The notes: generated by a model not told the origin, from the letters alone. 64,000 nt of DNA from Apostichopus japonicus (GCF_037975245.1 NC_092573.1:22475265-22539264), one strand, 5' to 3'. Shown: positions 10,605 to 60,673, numbered from the stretch's first letter. Translations and numbers: made by a program.

Positions 10605-12283
10605 TTACGAAAAGTGCCCAGTTGGGTGTACAATACTTTTATCACGACTATAAAGCTTTGACATTGATGAGGGTTTTACTGGTAAATGTCATTGATCGGT
10701 TCCGTGTTGAAACGAGTCCTTATACATAGGTGAACCTATAAATCTGTCAGTCCCCCCCCCTAAGTTTTCTTTTATAGAAAATACGTCACGCCTCCCACCC
10801 ACCCCCCCCCCCTCTCCCTATCTCTAGAAAAGCATTGCGGTCCTCCCAAAAAAAGAGTTTAGCTACCCCTGCCAGGACCGCTCACTCCACAACCTGCACC
10901 TTTCGATAGGTGTATTTTTCTCTAAATCTAACAAGCTATTTACATTATTTCCATTGGTTTGTGACTTTGCTCTGTTGTTGTGCGTTGTAATTCGGGAAAA
11001 AAAATGCCATATTTACTTGATTTTAGCTAGTAGACTTTTAAGCCTAAGGCAAGTGCTAACATTGTGAAATTGTGGACCTTATCTCACCCCCCCACCGACC
11101 ACACCCCCCCCCGTGACACCCCCCCTCCCATGAACAAGCAAGCAATATTCGTTTCACTCGCCATTAGAGAGTCAATCTGCCGATGGTTTATATTTTGAAG
11201 TACGAACGGTCCGGGATCATAAGATGCTACCTTTTTCATTGTTTTAATTGTGAGTTTTTGTCATATATTCACACACAATTATTTGGATTCCGCTCAATCT
11301 TAATAAGAGGTCTTTGTGATACAACCACTTAGATACTATTCATTAGCAATTTATCGACAGTTTAATCTGCACAGAAAATGTTGTGTCCCACAAATCGACT
11401 GTTGTTTGCTTTATTTCATAAAGGCAAACCTTTGAAGTGCTTCGTTTAATTTTATCGTTCCATTTGAGATTTCTTAAGTAAGAAAATTTTTTTTTTGTTG
11501 GCACAAGAGTCTAATTCCTTTGACAACTAATTGTTTCTAGATCAACAGATGCATAGTGTGACCGTGCAAGACAACTCAAAGTACACATTTTTTTGTTTCA
11601 GATTTTACCAAATTATCTAGTATTTATCAAAATAAAATTGTATTTGCATATAAAGCTGCACTCTTAATAAATTTGACTAACTCCAAATCGGGCGTTCAGA
11701 CTCCACTTTCATATTAGCATGAACTTAATCACATTAAAAACAGATCGTTTCTAAGTTTACTTCATTATTTGAAACGAAACTTGGCTGTAATCAAACTAAA
11801 GTTAAGATGTATCATTAAGGGATTTAATCTCAAGCATAGAATCAAAAACTTTTTCACAATCAACCGACAAAAAGATGTTTTTTGTGTGCAAGGAACATAA
11901 TAGTCCGATAAACACAGTAACTAGTTAGGCAACATTCACTTGTATCATAATGAATTAATTAACACTTCTGTCTGAACAAGCATGGGACCTGAAACTCTAC
12001 AGTGTCTGCCTATAGACCTTCAATCCTCCTAGCCTTCCCAACAGTCCCACACTCGTCATCATGAAAACTTCCATATCTCACTTAAAACTGACCGATCAAT
12101 CGACAATGTTCGGCTTTCTCAACCAATCGACACTACCCAATTCAATAACCCGCCTTTACCCTTCCCAACCTTCTCAACCCCACCCCCCCCCCCCCGAAAA
12201 AAAGGGTATTATATATATGGTTACTTGTCTGCAACATATACAGTAAACATTTAAATTGGTTCAGTCTCTAAACGGTTTTATAC

Positions 12284-12414
12284 TTGGAAATGGTTTCCGA
12301 CGGCAGCGACGGCGGCGACTTCGTATGTCGACACCACCGGCGCCAGATCGGATAAACGAAACGGTTCGTACTCCGCTTTCAAAAAGTTACTCACTGACGG
12401 TGGTCCCGGAAATA
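12284..12414 (-). other. Orphan exon-like segment, 131 bp
   Basis: On the minus strand a good acceptor (AATAATTTCAG) opens a 43-codon frame with CG-rich third positions, quite unlike the AT-rich surroundings. It stays open to a weak donor (GTATAA). The product includes GPPSVSNFLKAEYEPFRL and SDLAPVVSTYEVAAVAAVGN, which I do not recognise. It could be one exon of an otherwise unseen minus-strand gene or a fragment of a retrocopy. No partner exon was found on either side. Confidence 0.3.
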
Positions 12415-15340
12415 CTGAAATTATTATGATTTCTTTTCACATTGACAAGTCATAGCCAAAGTAATCTAATAAATTGGAAGCCAAACTGACGTCTCCACTA
12501 GTATGCCAAATCTTAAAGCAGAACTACAGGTTCTAAAACTGACAAAAGAAATCTAACCCTATAAATATTGTTCTTTTTCTGATTGGTGAGGACTTCCTAC
12601 ACAAGGTTTGCTTTACCACAAGGAAGAGCCAAATGGTCAGAAGAATATTCAATGTAAACAATGAGAGGGGCCGGGGGGGGGGAAGGGGTGGCAGGGTGTG
12701 AGTAGCTACTACCATAAATACGCAACTTGTGTGTGTCATGGTAACTATATTATTCTTGACAAAGTTTGCGGGGAGGGGATGGTGAGTGAATCAGGAGGAA
12801 CACGGAGAGGTCTCTGGTTTTATTCATTCCTGCAACTGCACAACTTTGTACATATGTCTGTTTTACGATTAATCGAAACACGAAGTATATATATCGTTTG
12901 CGAATAATCGCGATATTATCGTTACAGAAGTCGAATTTCCTTTTGGCCGGCCATAGGCTACTATATGAAAGGGGGGGGGGGGGGCAATTGTGTGGTTTTC
13001 CACATGTTCCGCTGGTCATTGAAAGCTTGAAGCACACCAGTATCAGCACTTTTCTGCCACCCTGAGCTATCGGTACTGCACTTCTACTTGTTCTCCACGA
13101 ACCCTATACACATATTATGTGACGTCCATGCTGGGAAGTAACATGTACATAGTCTATGTACATTGTAGGGTAACTGTCGAGGTTTGCTCTTTATGAATTA
13201 TTAGAATGGGATATATCGCACCCCCTCCCCCATCCCCCATAGATTGAACCCTCCTTCACCGATCCTGCTTTAATTTTAAGAAGCTTTCTGTGATGTCACA
13301 ACCGATTCCGGCCTCTAAGCATATAACCACTGCAGGGAATGTGGAACTCGTACTAACTGCTTGAATTAATTTTAACCTTTCTTTTATAATTTTTCGATAA
13401 TCTTGAAGCTGCAAACAGTTTCTAAATATCATATAGGCCTATTTTTCATTGTAGGCAGATTTGTCGCAAATTACAAGCGTTACCACTGAAATTTAAAATG
13501 GTCTGAAGAGAAGTGTTACAAAAAAATTATGAGAAATACGGCAAATAACATTCTGACGAAATTGAAGCGAAAAAAATGAGACAAAACATAATTTATTGTG
13601 CATGCGTCTTCCTTTACAAAGAGTGCATCGCATTAGATTGGTGGTAAGTATATAGTAAACGGAGAAAACGTCAATTTGGTTTTATGCCGAACAAATTCGG
13701 AATTTGTTTTTTAATCCTGAAACGCTACTTTAAAGAATGCGATGACATGGACGTATACAGTATTCCCATCAGTGTAAAGGTTCAAAATGGACAACGTTCA
13801 AGCGGAAAGTCTCAGCAAACTAAGCGATGTCATTATTTAGTCTGCCTTGACTTACTGATCCGTGAAGGTGCAAACAGGAATTTCGTATATAACTGTCATA
13901 ACGCCCCAATGCTTTATATGTAGAGAAACTAATACAATTGAGATCAACATTTCCTCTGAGTAACTTGAATAACTTCCAGGAATTAACGAAATGAAACAGA
14001 ATGATAGGACAAAAAACGTGGTATACGTGCAAAGATAAAATATACATCGGATGCTTTCTTGTGTAGGTTTGTATAGTCGCTCACCAATTATGTAGTGAAA
14101 GGGTAAGAACTGGGGGTCATTAAAAACAGGGTCAGCCAGTTGGGACCCATTCCTAATACCTCTCTAAACTGTACTCCAATATCATGCTTCAAAGCACTGG
14201 TATTGACAGAACAAACAGTTCCTAACCTTGATCTGATAGAAACATGATATTCATACTGCTCGTACTGACAGTATGAGTGCTCGGAAGCAAGACATGACAC
14301 TACAGTATAGAAAACAATTGTCCCAACTGGGTGACATGGTTAGTTACCCTGCATGAATATGCATATGTATACCTTTGTTGTCGCATGCAAATTTGAGATC
14401 CTCACGGTAAAGACCATCAGTGTATAAATGACTTCTTACTGTTTATAGTCTGCTTAAACTTGCTAAAGTGTTTTCAGAAACATTTTCATTGAACTTCGTT
14501 GACATTAGGAACCGACCTCAAGATTTTGCATATCAAACAATAATGCATCGCATTAAGTTTGTGGGACGCAAAATTTGATTGTCTGTGTTGGAAAAATTAT
14601 TAAACTGATGTTACGTTACACTCGTATGTATATTTATGAAAATGCACACTTTTATACTATGATAATGCATCAATCAGTTTATCTATAACAACGAAAAAAT
14701 CCACTTTCCCTAAAATTTCATTTAAATGTAATTTTTTGCCGGGAAATGTTATACAAAGATATATATGTATCAGAAATACGAAACTGGTGGAAAATAATGA
14801 ATTACTGGATAATATGGAAGGTATAACGAAAGCTTTCAATACATTACAGTGAAAATATAGAAAGAAAAAAAATCATACAACGCTGATCAATATGTACCTT
14901 GTTCCGTTGCTGAAATATACAATTTTTATACTATTTCGGAAAGTGCATTGCTCAATAGATTCGTGAAACCGCACATGGATCTAATCATACCATTTCCAAC
15001 ATATAACTGAAAATAGACCTTTAAAACATTTTTTTACTTTCTAAGGTTACATATAATCATTTTCGATTTTGGAGGGACTTAAAGCACCAGATTTGGTGGT
15101 GCTATTTATATATGACTTTCTGCGGAATACGAAGATTTCAAAAACACTTGCATAATTTGGAGTACCTCAACTTTAACGGAACAACCTCGAAGTAGGATTT
15201 GGACTGATGTTCTCAGAAGTCCAGTCTACGGGCCTGGACCTTACGCCAGTGAAAATTGGACAACATTGAGGAGTCTCAACCGGGATATTGGCTGCAATTA
15301 ATAACAGAAAGGGCGGTCCTTGTCTTCAAAACTACGTTGC

Positions 15341-15343
<3 letters not shown>

Positions 15344-15389
<46 letters not shown>
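15344..15389. repeat. (AT)n microsatellite
   Basis: An uninterrupted TA/AT dinucleotide tract of 46 bp. Confidence 0.95.
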
Positions 15390-15391
<2 letters not shown>

Positions 15392-18300
15392 ATAAACTGG
15401 TGTCGTTTTTTCCCCCACAATATCCTCTTAACTTATTTCCAAGTGACTCATGTATACTATCGAATGGGGCTACAGGTGATTGCCTGTATATGCATCACGT
15501 AAAGCACCATAGTGACCAAGTCGGAATAATTATTTCCGTGGTCCATGCTTTCGAGACAGTTATCTGTCAAATCCACAGATAAACACTTTGACTCTTGAGG
15601 CGATAAAAGTCATAGTAAAAAGAAAATTAACGCCATAAATATTCCCCTTAAGTTATAGCGCAAATGAAAACTGTGTCATGTAGGCTATATGCTTTACTCT
15701 GAACTGGTTACAAAATTATTACCGCAGAAAACACTATATATATGTTTGATCGTAATGATTTTTTTTTTATAAAATGTATTTCATTGTGTAACGTCTCTAC
15801 AATTTTGTAGTGAATGGCGTGTAGGCGTGTGACGTCATGGAGATTGATGGGGAGAAGTAAAATTATCGTTTGTTATGGGAAGAGATGTCTGGCATTAATT
15901 GGATGTAGAGTATCTTGTACAAAGTTTATCAATGACGTAGAGAATTTTACATTTGGGTTGAATTAAGATTACTTTGCTCTAACTTTCTTTTAGTAAATTT
16001 TTATATTAATTGACATTTGTAAATGGGAACAAACGTCATGGAAAATGGAGAGATTGTTGATAAACGATTTAACGCTATGATGAGCAACCTCAGAACACGA
16101 CAATGAAGGTTAAAATCTTAAAAAATATCTTAATAGATCTTAATAGAAGTTTTGAGGCTTTGCACTTTTGTTATAGTGTTACTTTTGTAAACGCTTCGAT
16201 ACTAAAATCTCATTAAAATAAGAAAAATTAAAATTAAACTAGGCTATACTTGTCAGAATCCATGTCAAATAATGAAGAAAGAGTTCAATATTTTTTAGAG
16301 AAATTCTGATAAATGTTTTGGATGTCAATATGTTGTATTATTGTCTGGCAAATTGTTTTGAGTTGGAGGAAAATCATGTATAGTACTCACTATAAGTAAC
16401 GTTGATTTGGTAAAGTAAAAGTCTATATGAGAATGGTCGTAGGCAGGTAGGAGGTTGAGTGTAAGGGGGGGGGGGGGGTGGAGCAATCCTCCCTGGAGAA
16501 GTAGACGAAAAAGAAGAAAACTGCTCTCTCGTTACGTATGCTTTTCGCTGAACATGTTAACGGTTACAGGGTACTGCAAATTTGTTAACCGGTTATTGAA
16601 AATCCGAGGTTGCTCGCCCCCCCCCCCCCTAACTGGATATTTTATGACATTCATCTATGTGAGGGTGTTTGTTGTTTGATCTGTTAAAATATGAGTTTAA
16701 GAATTACCGATCAGCGGTGGTAATTAGACTGGTACACCAACCTCAGAAACTTAAGGGTTGGGGATGGGACAGAACAAAACGATGGTTGACCTTTTAAAGG
16801 TCCTTTGTTTAAGAGGTTTCAGAAATGATTAAAAGAGGACAAAACAATGTTAAAAGGGTATTACTTTGAAATATGACAAACATTCTCACAATGACTCTAT
16901 ATGGTCAAATTCGGACGCTTGTCCACAATTAGATAAACAGTGACATTTATTTCACCCCACCCCCCTAAAAAACATATTCATGTTACTTGTAGGGTTGAAA
17001 AGCCGATGTTAAATATTTCTTAGAATTTTATGCAACACGACGTCGCTAACAAGCAGATGTTTATGTTCGTCAATTTGTTTCTTTTTTATTAAAGGAAGTA
17101 ATGACCCTTTGGAGGGGCTTTAGCGGGTAGAAGGGGAGGGGGGGGGGGGAGAGAGAGACTGGTACCAGAAAGGTAATTCTGAAAAGAACAAAATGCAGAG
17201 TTGCTGACCGGCATAGACTAAGCTCAAGATATTCATCATCTTCCATACGTGATAAAAAAGACAAAAAAAATCTTCCGGAAAATATCAAGCAATGCCTAAT
17301 ACAAGCTTTAAAACAATCTTCGGCTAGCGTTCGAACAAGCAGTGACAGGAGGGAATTTCTCATAACATGGAGATCGTTGAAAGCAAAGTAACTGAAAAAA
17401 ACCCTGACAACGGAAAAAATGGTACTTTTAGAAAATGTAGACAAGATCCATTAATAAACGAGGCAAGTTTTCGGTAGGTTTTGAGCCAGATGACAAGGGC
17501 AAGGCAGAAGTTGAGGTGGGAGGTGTTGAGAGAGTGGGGGTGGGGTCGGTGAGTGGTGGGTGGGGTCGGTGAGTGCTGGGAGATTAAAGGAAACTATGAA
17601 TGACAATATCAGTGACTTAAAGCTTGCACAGACTATTGTAATCATTGACAAAAGGGAAACCAAGTAACTTCGTTATAATAGTTGAGTATCAGTAGACAGG
17701 AAACTAGGATTCGGGAGATGGTCAAGGTCAATTCAAGGTCAAGGGTTAATTAATAACCAGTGCAGCTCGTTCATGGTAGGTGGGAGGGGAGAGGGGGGTC
17801 AGGTGGGGATATGGTTTCTCATATAACGCTCAGAGCAATGGTTTTATAGGCATGGTGCCGTCATACTTTCTACCCCTGGTTTGACTATACTGCCTCGTGC
17901 CAGCCCCTCTCCCTCACCCAAGTCACAAACCTGTGTCGAGGTATCTGATCATAGCTACATGTCACAGACATTTCTAAATGAAATTCGTACCAACTCAGAA
18001 GTTGTTGCACAGAATGAATTCCAGGAATGTCCGATTTGACACATCACAGAAGCCTATATTATATAAAATACACCCATAAGGTCCCTATATCGGGGACCCA
18101 TCCCATATCTTCACTTGGTACCTCATTTGTGACCTTGACCCTCTGTCCTGTCGTCGCGTTTGAAAATCCATCAAATATAATCGGTACTCTGGTCGCAAAA
18201 CATTTACTGATGTAAGATTACTTAAAACAGTAGTAAATATAGCAAGTCGCAAAATTTTATGCCTTGGATTTACGACCCATCGATTTGTTGGACGTAAATT

Positions 18301-18709
18301 ATTTTCATAGTGGGAAAATAAATTTTGATGACATTTATGATTTTTGTGAGCTTATATTATAAGCTGATATACTTCAATAATGAAAGAACGAGGTATAGTC
18401 CCACGTTGCGTGATATAAACGAGTACATTTTTTTTGTTGGAAGAAATTTGCAAATAAATTGTATTCAATATTACTGAAAATATTTATAAATACAAATGGT
18501 TCATCTCTTTATAAACGTAATAAATATAGAACTTCCAGCGGTTAATTTTTTTTTCTCCATCATCTCTGAACCAGACGATTACAATGCATGCGGAACCAAA
18601 ACAGATTCTTCCCTCCGCGTTTGACAAAAAAATGTAAAGAATTTAAATTCCACAAATTCAACACCCCTTTGTAAAACATGGACCAGTCCAATTTTGTGTA
18701 GTCTGTACA

Positions 18710-18762
18710 TATAAATACCGGTAGCTCGGGTTCTTAGAATGGAAGAGCAGACACTTTCAGTT
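18710..18762 (+). promoter_or_regulatory. Candidate TATA box and initiator for the methyltransferase gene
   Basis: TATAAATA at 18710-18717 is followed about 45 bp on by TCAGTT (18757-18762), an initiator-like sequence. The coding start is at 19078. A donor-like AAGGGTGAGAA near 18780 allows a non-coding first exon. This is positional inference only. Confidence 0.25.
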
Positions 18763-19077
18763 GAATCGGGGAAAGCCTAAGGGTGAGAATACATTGGCAC
18801 ACTTTCTTTTTTTTAAAAGCAGCGATAAAAAAGTTTTATAGGTTCTTGTCTTTTTCCAGAAGTACCTTTGCAGAGGCCGTAGATTTAGAATTTTTATGTT
18901 CTTTGAAAACATTTTAATTGATCCGAATTTTATTTTGCGTTTGAGGGGGTTTGGAGTTTATGGTTGAGTGCAAGAGTACAGTAGAACGCAGGTTCAGGAA
19001 ATAAATCAAGAGAACTGTTTTACAAGAACAGAAAAGAAAACAACTATATCTCGAGATAGTTATATACCGGGTTTTTA

Positions 19078-55938
<36,861 letters not shown>

Positions 55939-55944
55939 ATGATG

Positions 55945-55950
55945 AATAAA
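55945..55950 (+). terminator. Methyltransferase polyadenylation signal AATAAA
   Basis: AATAAA lies six bases past the stop codon, again implying a very short 3' UTR. No other evidence for the transcript end is available. Confidence 0.4.
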
Positions 55951-58862
55951 AATAGCAGACACGAACTATAAAAGGGGTGTGAACACTAAAAAAAAATGGG
56001 TCGTAACCACGTGGCTTCTTCTTAAGTAGAATTACGAGCTTAAGAGACACACTGTGTCTTACTTCTGAAATGATGAAAGTACCTTTAGATAGGTTATATA
56101 CACTGTATTCAACCAAACCAATATATATATAGTAGAAGTAGTAGTATCTCGCGCAAGTTTCTCATCATTGATTTTTTTCGGTGCTTTTATTTTCTTTTTT
56201 ACTTTTTAAAACAAAGGTACTTTTAAATTATATAAAAATGTATGTTATAAAAGTCTGTTTTACTTTGACGAAGCACCCCTATTATAATTTATTTATTTGT
56301 TAATAATGTTTTCAAAATACAAAAAAATTGCGATAGGTAAAGTGTTGGTAACAACATAGCATGTGTTATCAATTCAATGTATGTTAAGGGTCATTTGTAT
56401 TTGTCCCAGAAATTAGCAGCTAAAATAAGGCTGGACGTTTCCAAAAGTACATTCATGAAGGCACTGATCCTCCACATTTATTCCTAGCTATCGAGAAAGT
56501 CTTAAAATAGACTATGAAATGTCTCAGTGTGGATATGCTATTTTTTAGACTGGCATTAAAAATGCTAGTTGATATCTGTACATGGCTGACCATGATCTGA
56601 CTGTCTTCTAGCATATTTGGTGGCAAAATAGATTATAATTTAACTTGAAAAGCAACTTGTAAAGGTAACGATTAAACTCGGATACTTTTTTGCTTTATTT
56701 ATTGTTTTCCTAATGCTAATGTTGCCTACTTCTTCTTCTTCTTCACAAAATGCATGATCTGTTGCAAAACGGTAAATAGTGTAGAATCCGGTGAAAAATA
56801 GATGGCATTATTTGTACATAGATTTGCATACATGAATATTAAAGAGCTTTGTACATTGAAACAATTTTGTTTGGCATTTTCGATTAAAGTATGAAGAGTA
56901 TAAGACATTTAAGATATCGACATTTTAACTAACTATTATATGCTTAATCAATCTAGCGTAGAAAAAACAAATGACGAAGCTAGCTAACGTTTTAATTGTT
57001 TAAATTACTATGTTTAGCGACTCCAGTATTATACATTCATGTGAATAAGTAGGTTTTTAGAAAAGAAATATGTACAGCGCCACCTCATTGGCTAACAATA
57101 GTTAGAGACCATCTCCTGTAACAAAGGTGTGTTATACAGACATCAAGCTTGACAAACCAAAGTTCATATGGTAGTATCAATTAGTATTCTGTAAATGTTT
57201 TAGCTTATCACGGGGTGTGGAAGAGGTGGAGTAGATGGGGTTGGGGGTTATTTTGTTATCATAATGAATGATATTATTATTACTTTGGATACACTGTTTT
57301 GGAAAGAAAATTTAAAATTCACGATCAGTTTACAATATTGCATAATAATCGATTGGTCGTATTGAAAATATCCTTTTTGTTTGGCTGGCAATAATTGAGA
57401 TATTAAGTCTCAACGTATATCAAAGGAGGTGCATGGGAAGAAAAAAGTACATTACATATTGGGGTGGGTCGGTGACACTGTTTTTTTAAATCAGATCAAA
57501 TAAAATATCTTTTCAAAAAAATAATATAAACTATTTGTTTAATCTATTATTTCATAAGGGTTTTTCAGCGCCTTTTTTTCACCACCATCTCATTTCATAT
57601 TTAACACACAAAAAAAGTTGTCTTTTATAACATCTCACAATTAGCAAAGTCTGGAACGCTGGAAAATTAAGCGATGGCGCTATTGTACATTTCAAATTAC
57701 ATAGACACAAAGTTAGGTTACAAGTAGGCTAGCTGTACCCGAGTGACTCTGCTAGTTGATAGCTCATACATTAACATTATAACATAGACGAGATGTAGAT
57801 ATAGTTGGGTCCTCGGTTACGCACTTTTATACAAAAGGTGGGTATAGTTTTACTCACACCATATCCTATATATGATGCAGTGGGTGCATGGTTATACTCA
57901 CACCGTATCATATATATGATGCAGTTGATGGTTGTACTCACACAATATCCTATAATATCATATATATGATGCAGTGGGTGGTTATACTCACACCATATCC
58001 TATAATATCATATATATGATGCAGTGGGTGCATGGTTATACTCACATCATATCCTATATATGATGCAGTGGGTGGTGATACTCACACCATATCCTATATA
58101 TGATGCAGTGGGTCGTGATACTCACACCGTATCCTATATATGATGCAGTTGGTGGTTATACTCACACCGTATCCTATATATGGTGCAACCACCTCCTTTG
58201 ATATCATTGTGTTCCACAATAGAAAGTAATTCATGTTATTCTTAACAGGGCTTTTTAAAAGTTTCATGTAGTTAGGAACGGTCCGTTTATTTTTTGCGAT
58301 TATATACAGTTATCATTGAGTGTATAAAGATTTAAACAATGGACAGGGAAGGAACAATTTTAGCTTATAGACGTGGGCCAATAATCTCACTGAATCATTG
58401 TTATTTCTCTTTTCATCTGAAATAAAATTTCAAGTTTATTACAAAAAACGTTATTTGTATGTGTCTGACTTTTTGTGACCTTTGCTTTCTAAAATATATC
58501 ATACTATAGAGATAAAGGAACTTTATTCTATTTCGTATAATGACGTCAACATTGGAGGATGAGGAATGAAGGGAGAGGTGGAGTGCCATAGTTAGCCCAT
58601 TTTACCACCCCCCCCCAACCCCAACACCAACCTCTCCCTTAAGAAAAGACGAAAATGTATTCTGAATGATTATACTATCTCCTATCCATACGCCATAACC
58701 ACATCTGCCTAATAAACCTTTGTTTGGAAGTACAAAAATGCAAAGATTACCATCCGACCCAGCTATACAAGTAGAAAAGAATTGGGGGCGACATTCACAT
58801 AAAACCAACGACAGCGAAAACTAAAACTGTATTTGCCTGCAAATACGCAGTATTGTAGTGCG
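55951..58862. other. 3' flank of the methyltransferase gene, no gene recognised
   Basis: AT-rich sequence with no supported coding region. The only notable structure is the minisatellite at 57842-58190. Confidence 0.5.
57842..58190. repeat. 40-50-bp minisatellite with palindromic ATATAT core
   Basis: ATGATGCAGT recurs at 57872, 57917, 57967, 58017, 58060, 58100 and 58140, and a variant is at 58180. The spacing settles to exactly 40 bp at the right. Units carry TATACTCACACC and TCCTATATATGATG segments. Confidence 0.9.
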
Positions 58863-60673
58863 TATGGCAAGCCATTTTATTTTTTATTCAGTATTTATTG
58901 ATATCAACAATTATTTAATGATATCATGAATTATTTCATGATATCTGAAATTGTTTTAATGATATGTACTTCATATTTGATGATATCATTTATTGGTGCA
59001 AGGAAATTATTGATATCATTATTTTATTTGATGATATCATAATTAAACTTTCTGATATCAAGAATTGAATTTGTGATATCTTAAAATAGATGAACTATTA
59101 TAGATATCAATAATTCAATTCAAGATATCATAAATTCAATTTCAGATATCTGTATTTAAATTAATGATATCAAAAAGTATGACGTACATATCACGAATTC
59201 GGCCATATTTAATGATATCATAAATTCCAATTATTGATATCATCAAATATGGCGTACATATCACGAATTCGGCCATATTTAATGATATCATCAATTACGC
59301 CCTCAGTTTGAGCGCCTGGGATTATGTGGCGGGAACACTGATCTGTACACTAACGTACAGATCAGTGGGCGGGAAGTACAGTGCAGGTAGCCTGGTAGTG
59401 CATTATATTCTGTCTAGAACTGGTTGAGCTTCAATCCCCGCCATATTAAGAGCAGTTTTACGTATTGAGCCTACCGTATAACTAATGTAATGTATACTGC
59501 ACTGCACTAGACCCATACCAACTACCACCAGCTTAGTTCCATAAGGCCTATGTACGGATGAGTTACTGAGACTACGCCGTATAACCAGACATATCGCAGC
59601 CATATTTAATGATATCATTAAATATGGCCAAATTCTTGATATGTACGTCATAATTGTTGATATCATTAAATCGAATTAGTGATATGTACATATCATTAAT
59701 TCGAATTAGTGATATCAGTAAATATGACGTCATATTTGATGATATCACTAATTCGAATTAATGATATGTACATATCACTAATTCGAATTAGTGATATCAG
59801 TAAATATGACGTCATATTTGTTGATATCGAATTTGTTGAAATCGAATTTGTTGAAATCGTTGAATTGTTGAATTGTTGAATTGTTGAAATGAAATCGTTG
59901 AAATGTTGAAATCGTTGAAATCGTTGAAATCGTTGATATCGAATTTGTTGAAATCGAATTTGTTGAAATCGAATTAGTGATATGTACATATCACTAATTC
60001 GAATTAGTGATATCAGTAAATATGACGTCATATTTGTTGATATCATTAAATCGAATTAGTGATATGTACATATCACCAATTCGAATTAGTGATATGTACA
60101 TATCACAAATACATTTAAAGATATCTTTAAATCATTTCTTGATATCACTAATTCATTTAATGATATCATTAAATGAATCAGTGATATCAGTAAATATGAC
60201 GTCATATTTGATGATATCACTAATTCGAATTAATGATTTGTACATATCACTAATTCGAATTAGTGATATCAGTAAATATGACGTCATATTTGTTGATATC
60301 ATGAAATCGAATTAGTGATATGTACATATCACTAATTCGAATTAGTGATATCAGTAAATATGACGTCATATTTGTTGATATCATTAAATCGAATTAGTGA
60401 TATGTACATATCACCAATTCGAATTAGTGATATGTACATATCACAAATATATTTAAAGATATCTTTAAATCATTTCTTGATATCACTAATTCATTTAATG
60501 ATATCATTAAATGAATTATTGATAACAAGAAATGAACTGAATTAGTGATATCATTAATTGATTTAATGATATCAACAATTCGAAATCTTGATATCAACAA
60601 TTGATTTAATGATATCATCAAATAATTAAAGATATCATCAAATATTGAATAAAAAGTAAAACGGCTTGCCATA
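58863..60673. mobile_element. 1.81-kb palindrome-rich element with 43-bp terminal inverted repeats
   Basis: The ends (58863-58905 and 60631-60673) are inverted repeats matching at 38 of 43 positions and starting TATGGCAAGCC. AGTGCG lies directly outside each end (58857-58862 and 60674-60679), a possible 6-bp target duplication. The interior is dense with palindromes centred on GATATC or GATATGTACATATC, often in TTTAATGATATCATTAAA-like contexts, plus AATTCGAATT and six TGACGTCA sites. A unique core at about 59290-59605 carries a 13-bp hairpin. A ~218-bp block at 59971 is duplicated at 60309. There is no transposase ORF. The superfamily is unclear: 6-bp duplications are known for Dada and Polinton elements, and a TA duplication (Tc1/mariner-like) would fit if the ends are read two bases inward. 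Confidence 0.7.
59336..59367. repeat. 13-bp perfect hairpin in the element core
   Basis: CACTGATCTGTAC (59336-59348) and GTACAGATCAGTG (59355-59367) are exact complements around a six-base loop (ACTAAC). It is the only strong hairpin in the part of the element that lacks GATATC units. Confidence 0.8.

Larger units (their letters stand above)
10605..18700. other. Intergenic region with little recognisable content
   Basis: Apart from one exon-like segment at 12284-12414, nothing here reads as a gene. It contains poly-C and poly-G runs (near 10750, 11090, 12185, 12970, 16470, 16620 and 17140), a 46-bp AT tract at 15344-15389, and a small GTGGGGTCGGTGAGTG duplication near 17540-17575. The short open frames do not show consistent codon use or known motifs. 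Confidence 0.5.

Noticed and set aside
10750-11130. Poly-C-rich stretches ending CTACCCCTG that resemble a hAT-type end
   Set aside because: No matching opposite end or target duplication could be found.
59696-60545. Open frames of 66-116 codons reading ISLIRISDMYIS-like repeats
   Set aside because: They arise from the GATATC palindromic repeats, read similarly on both strands, and have no gene context.
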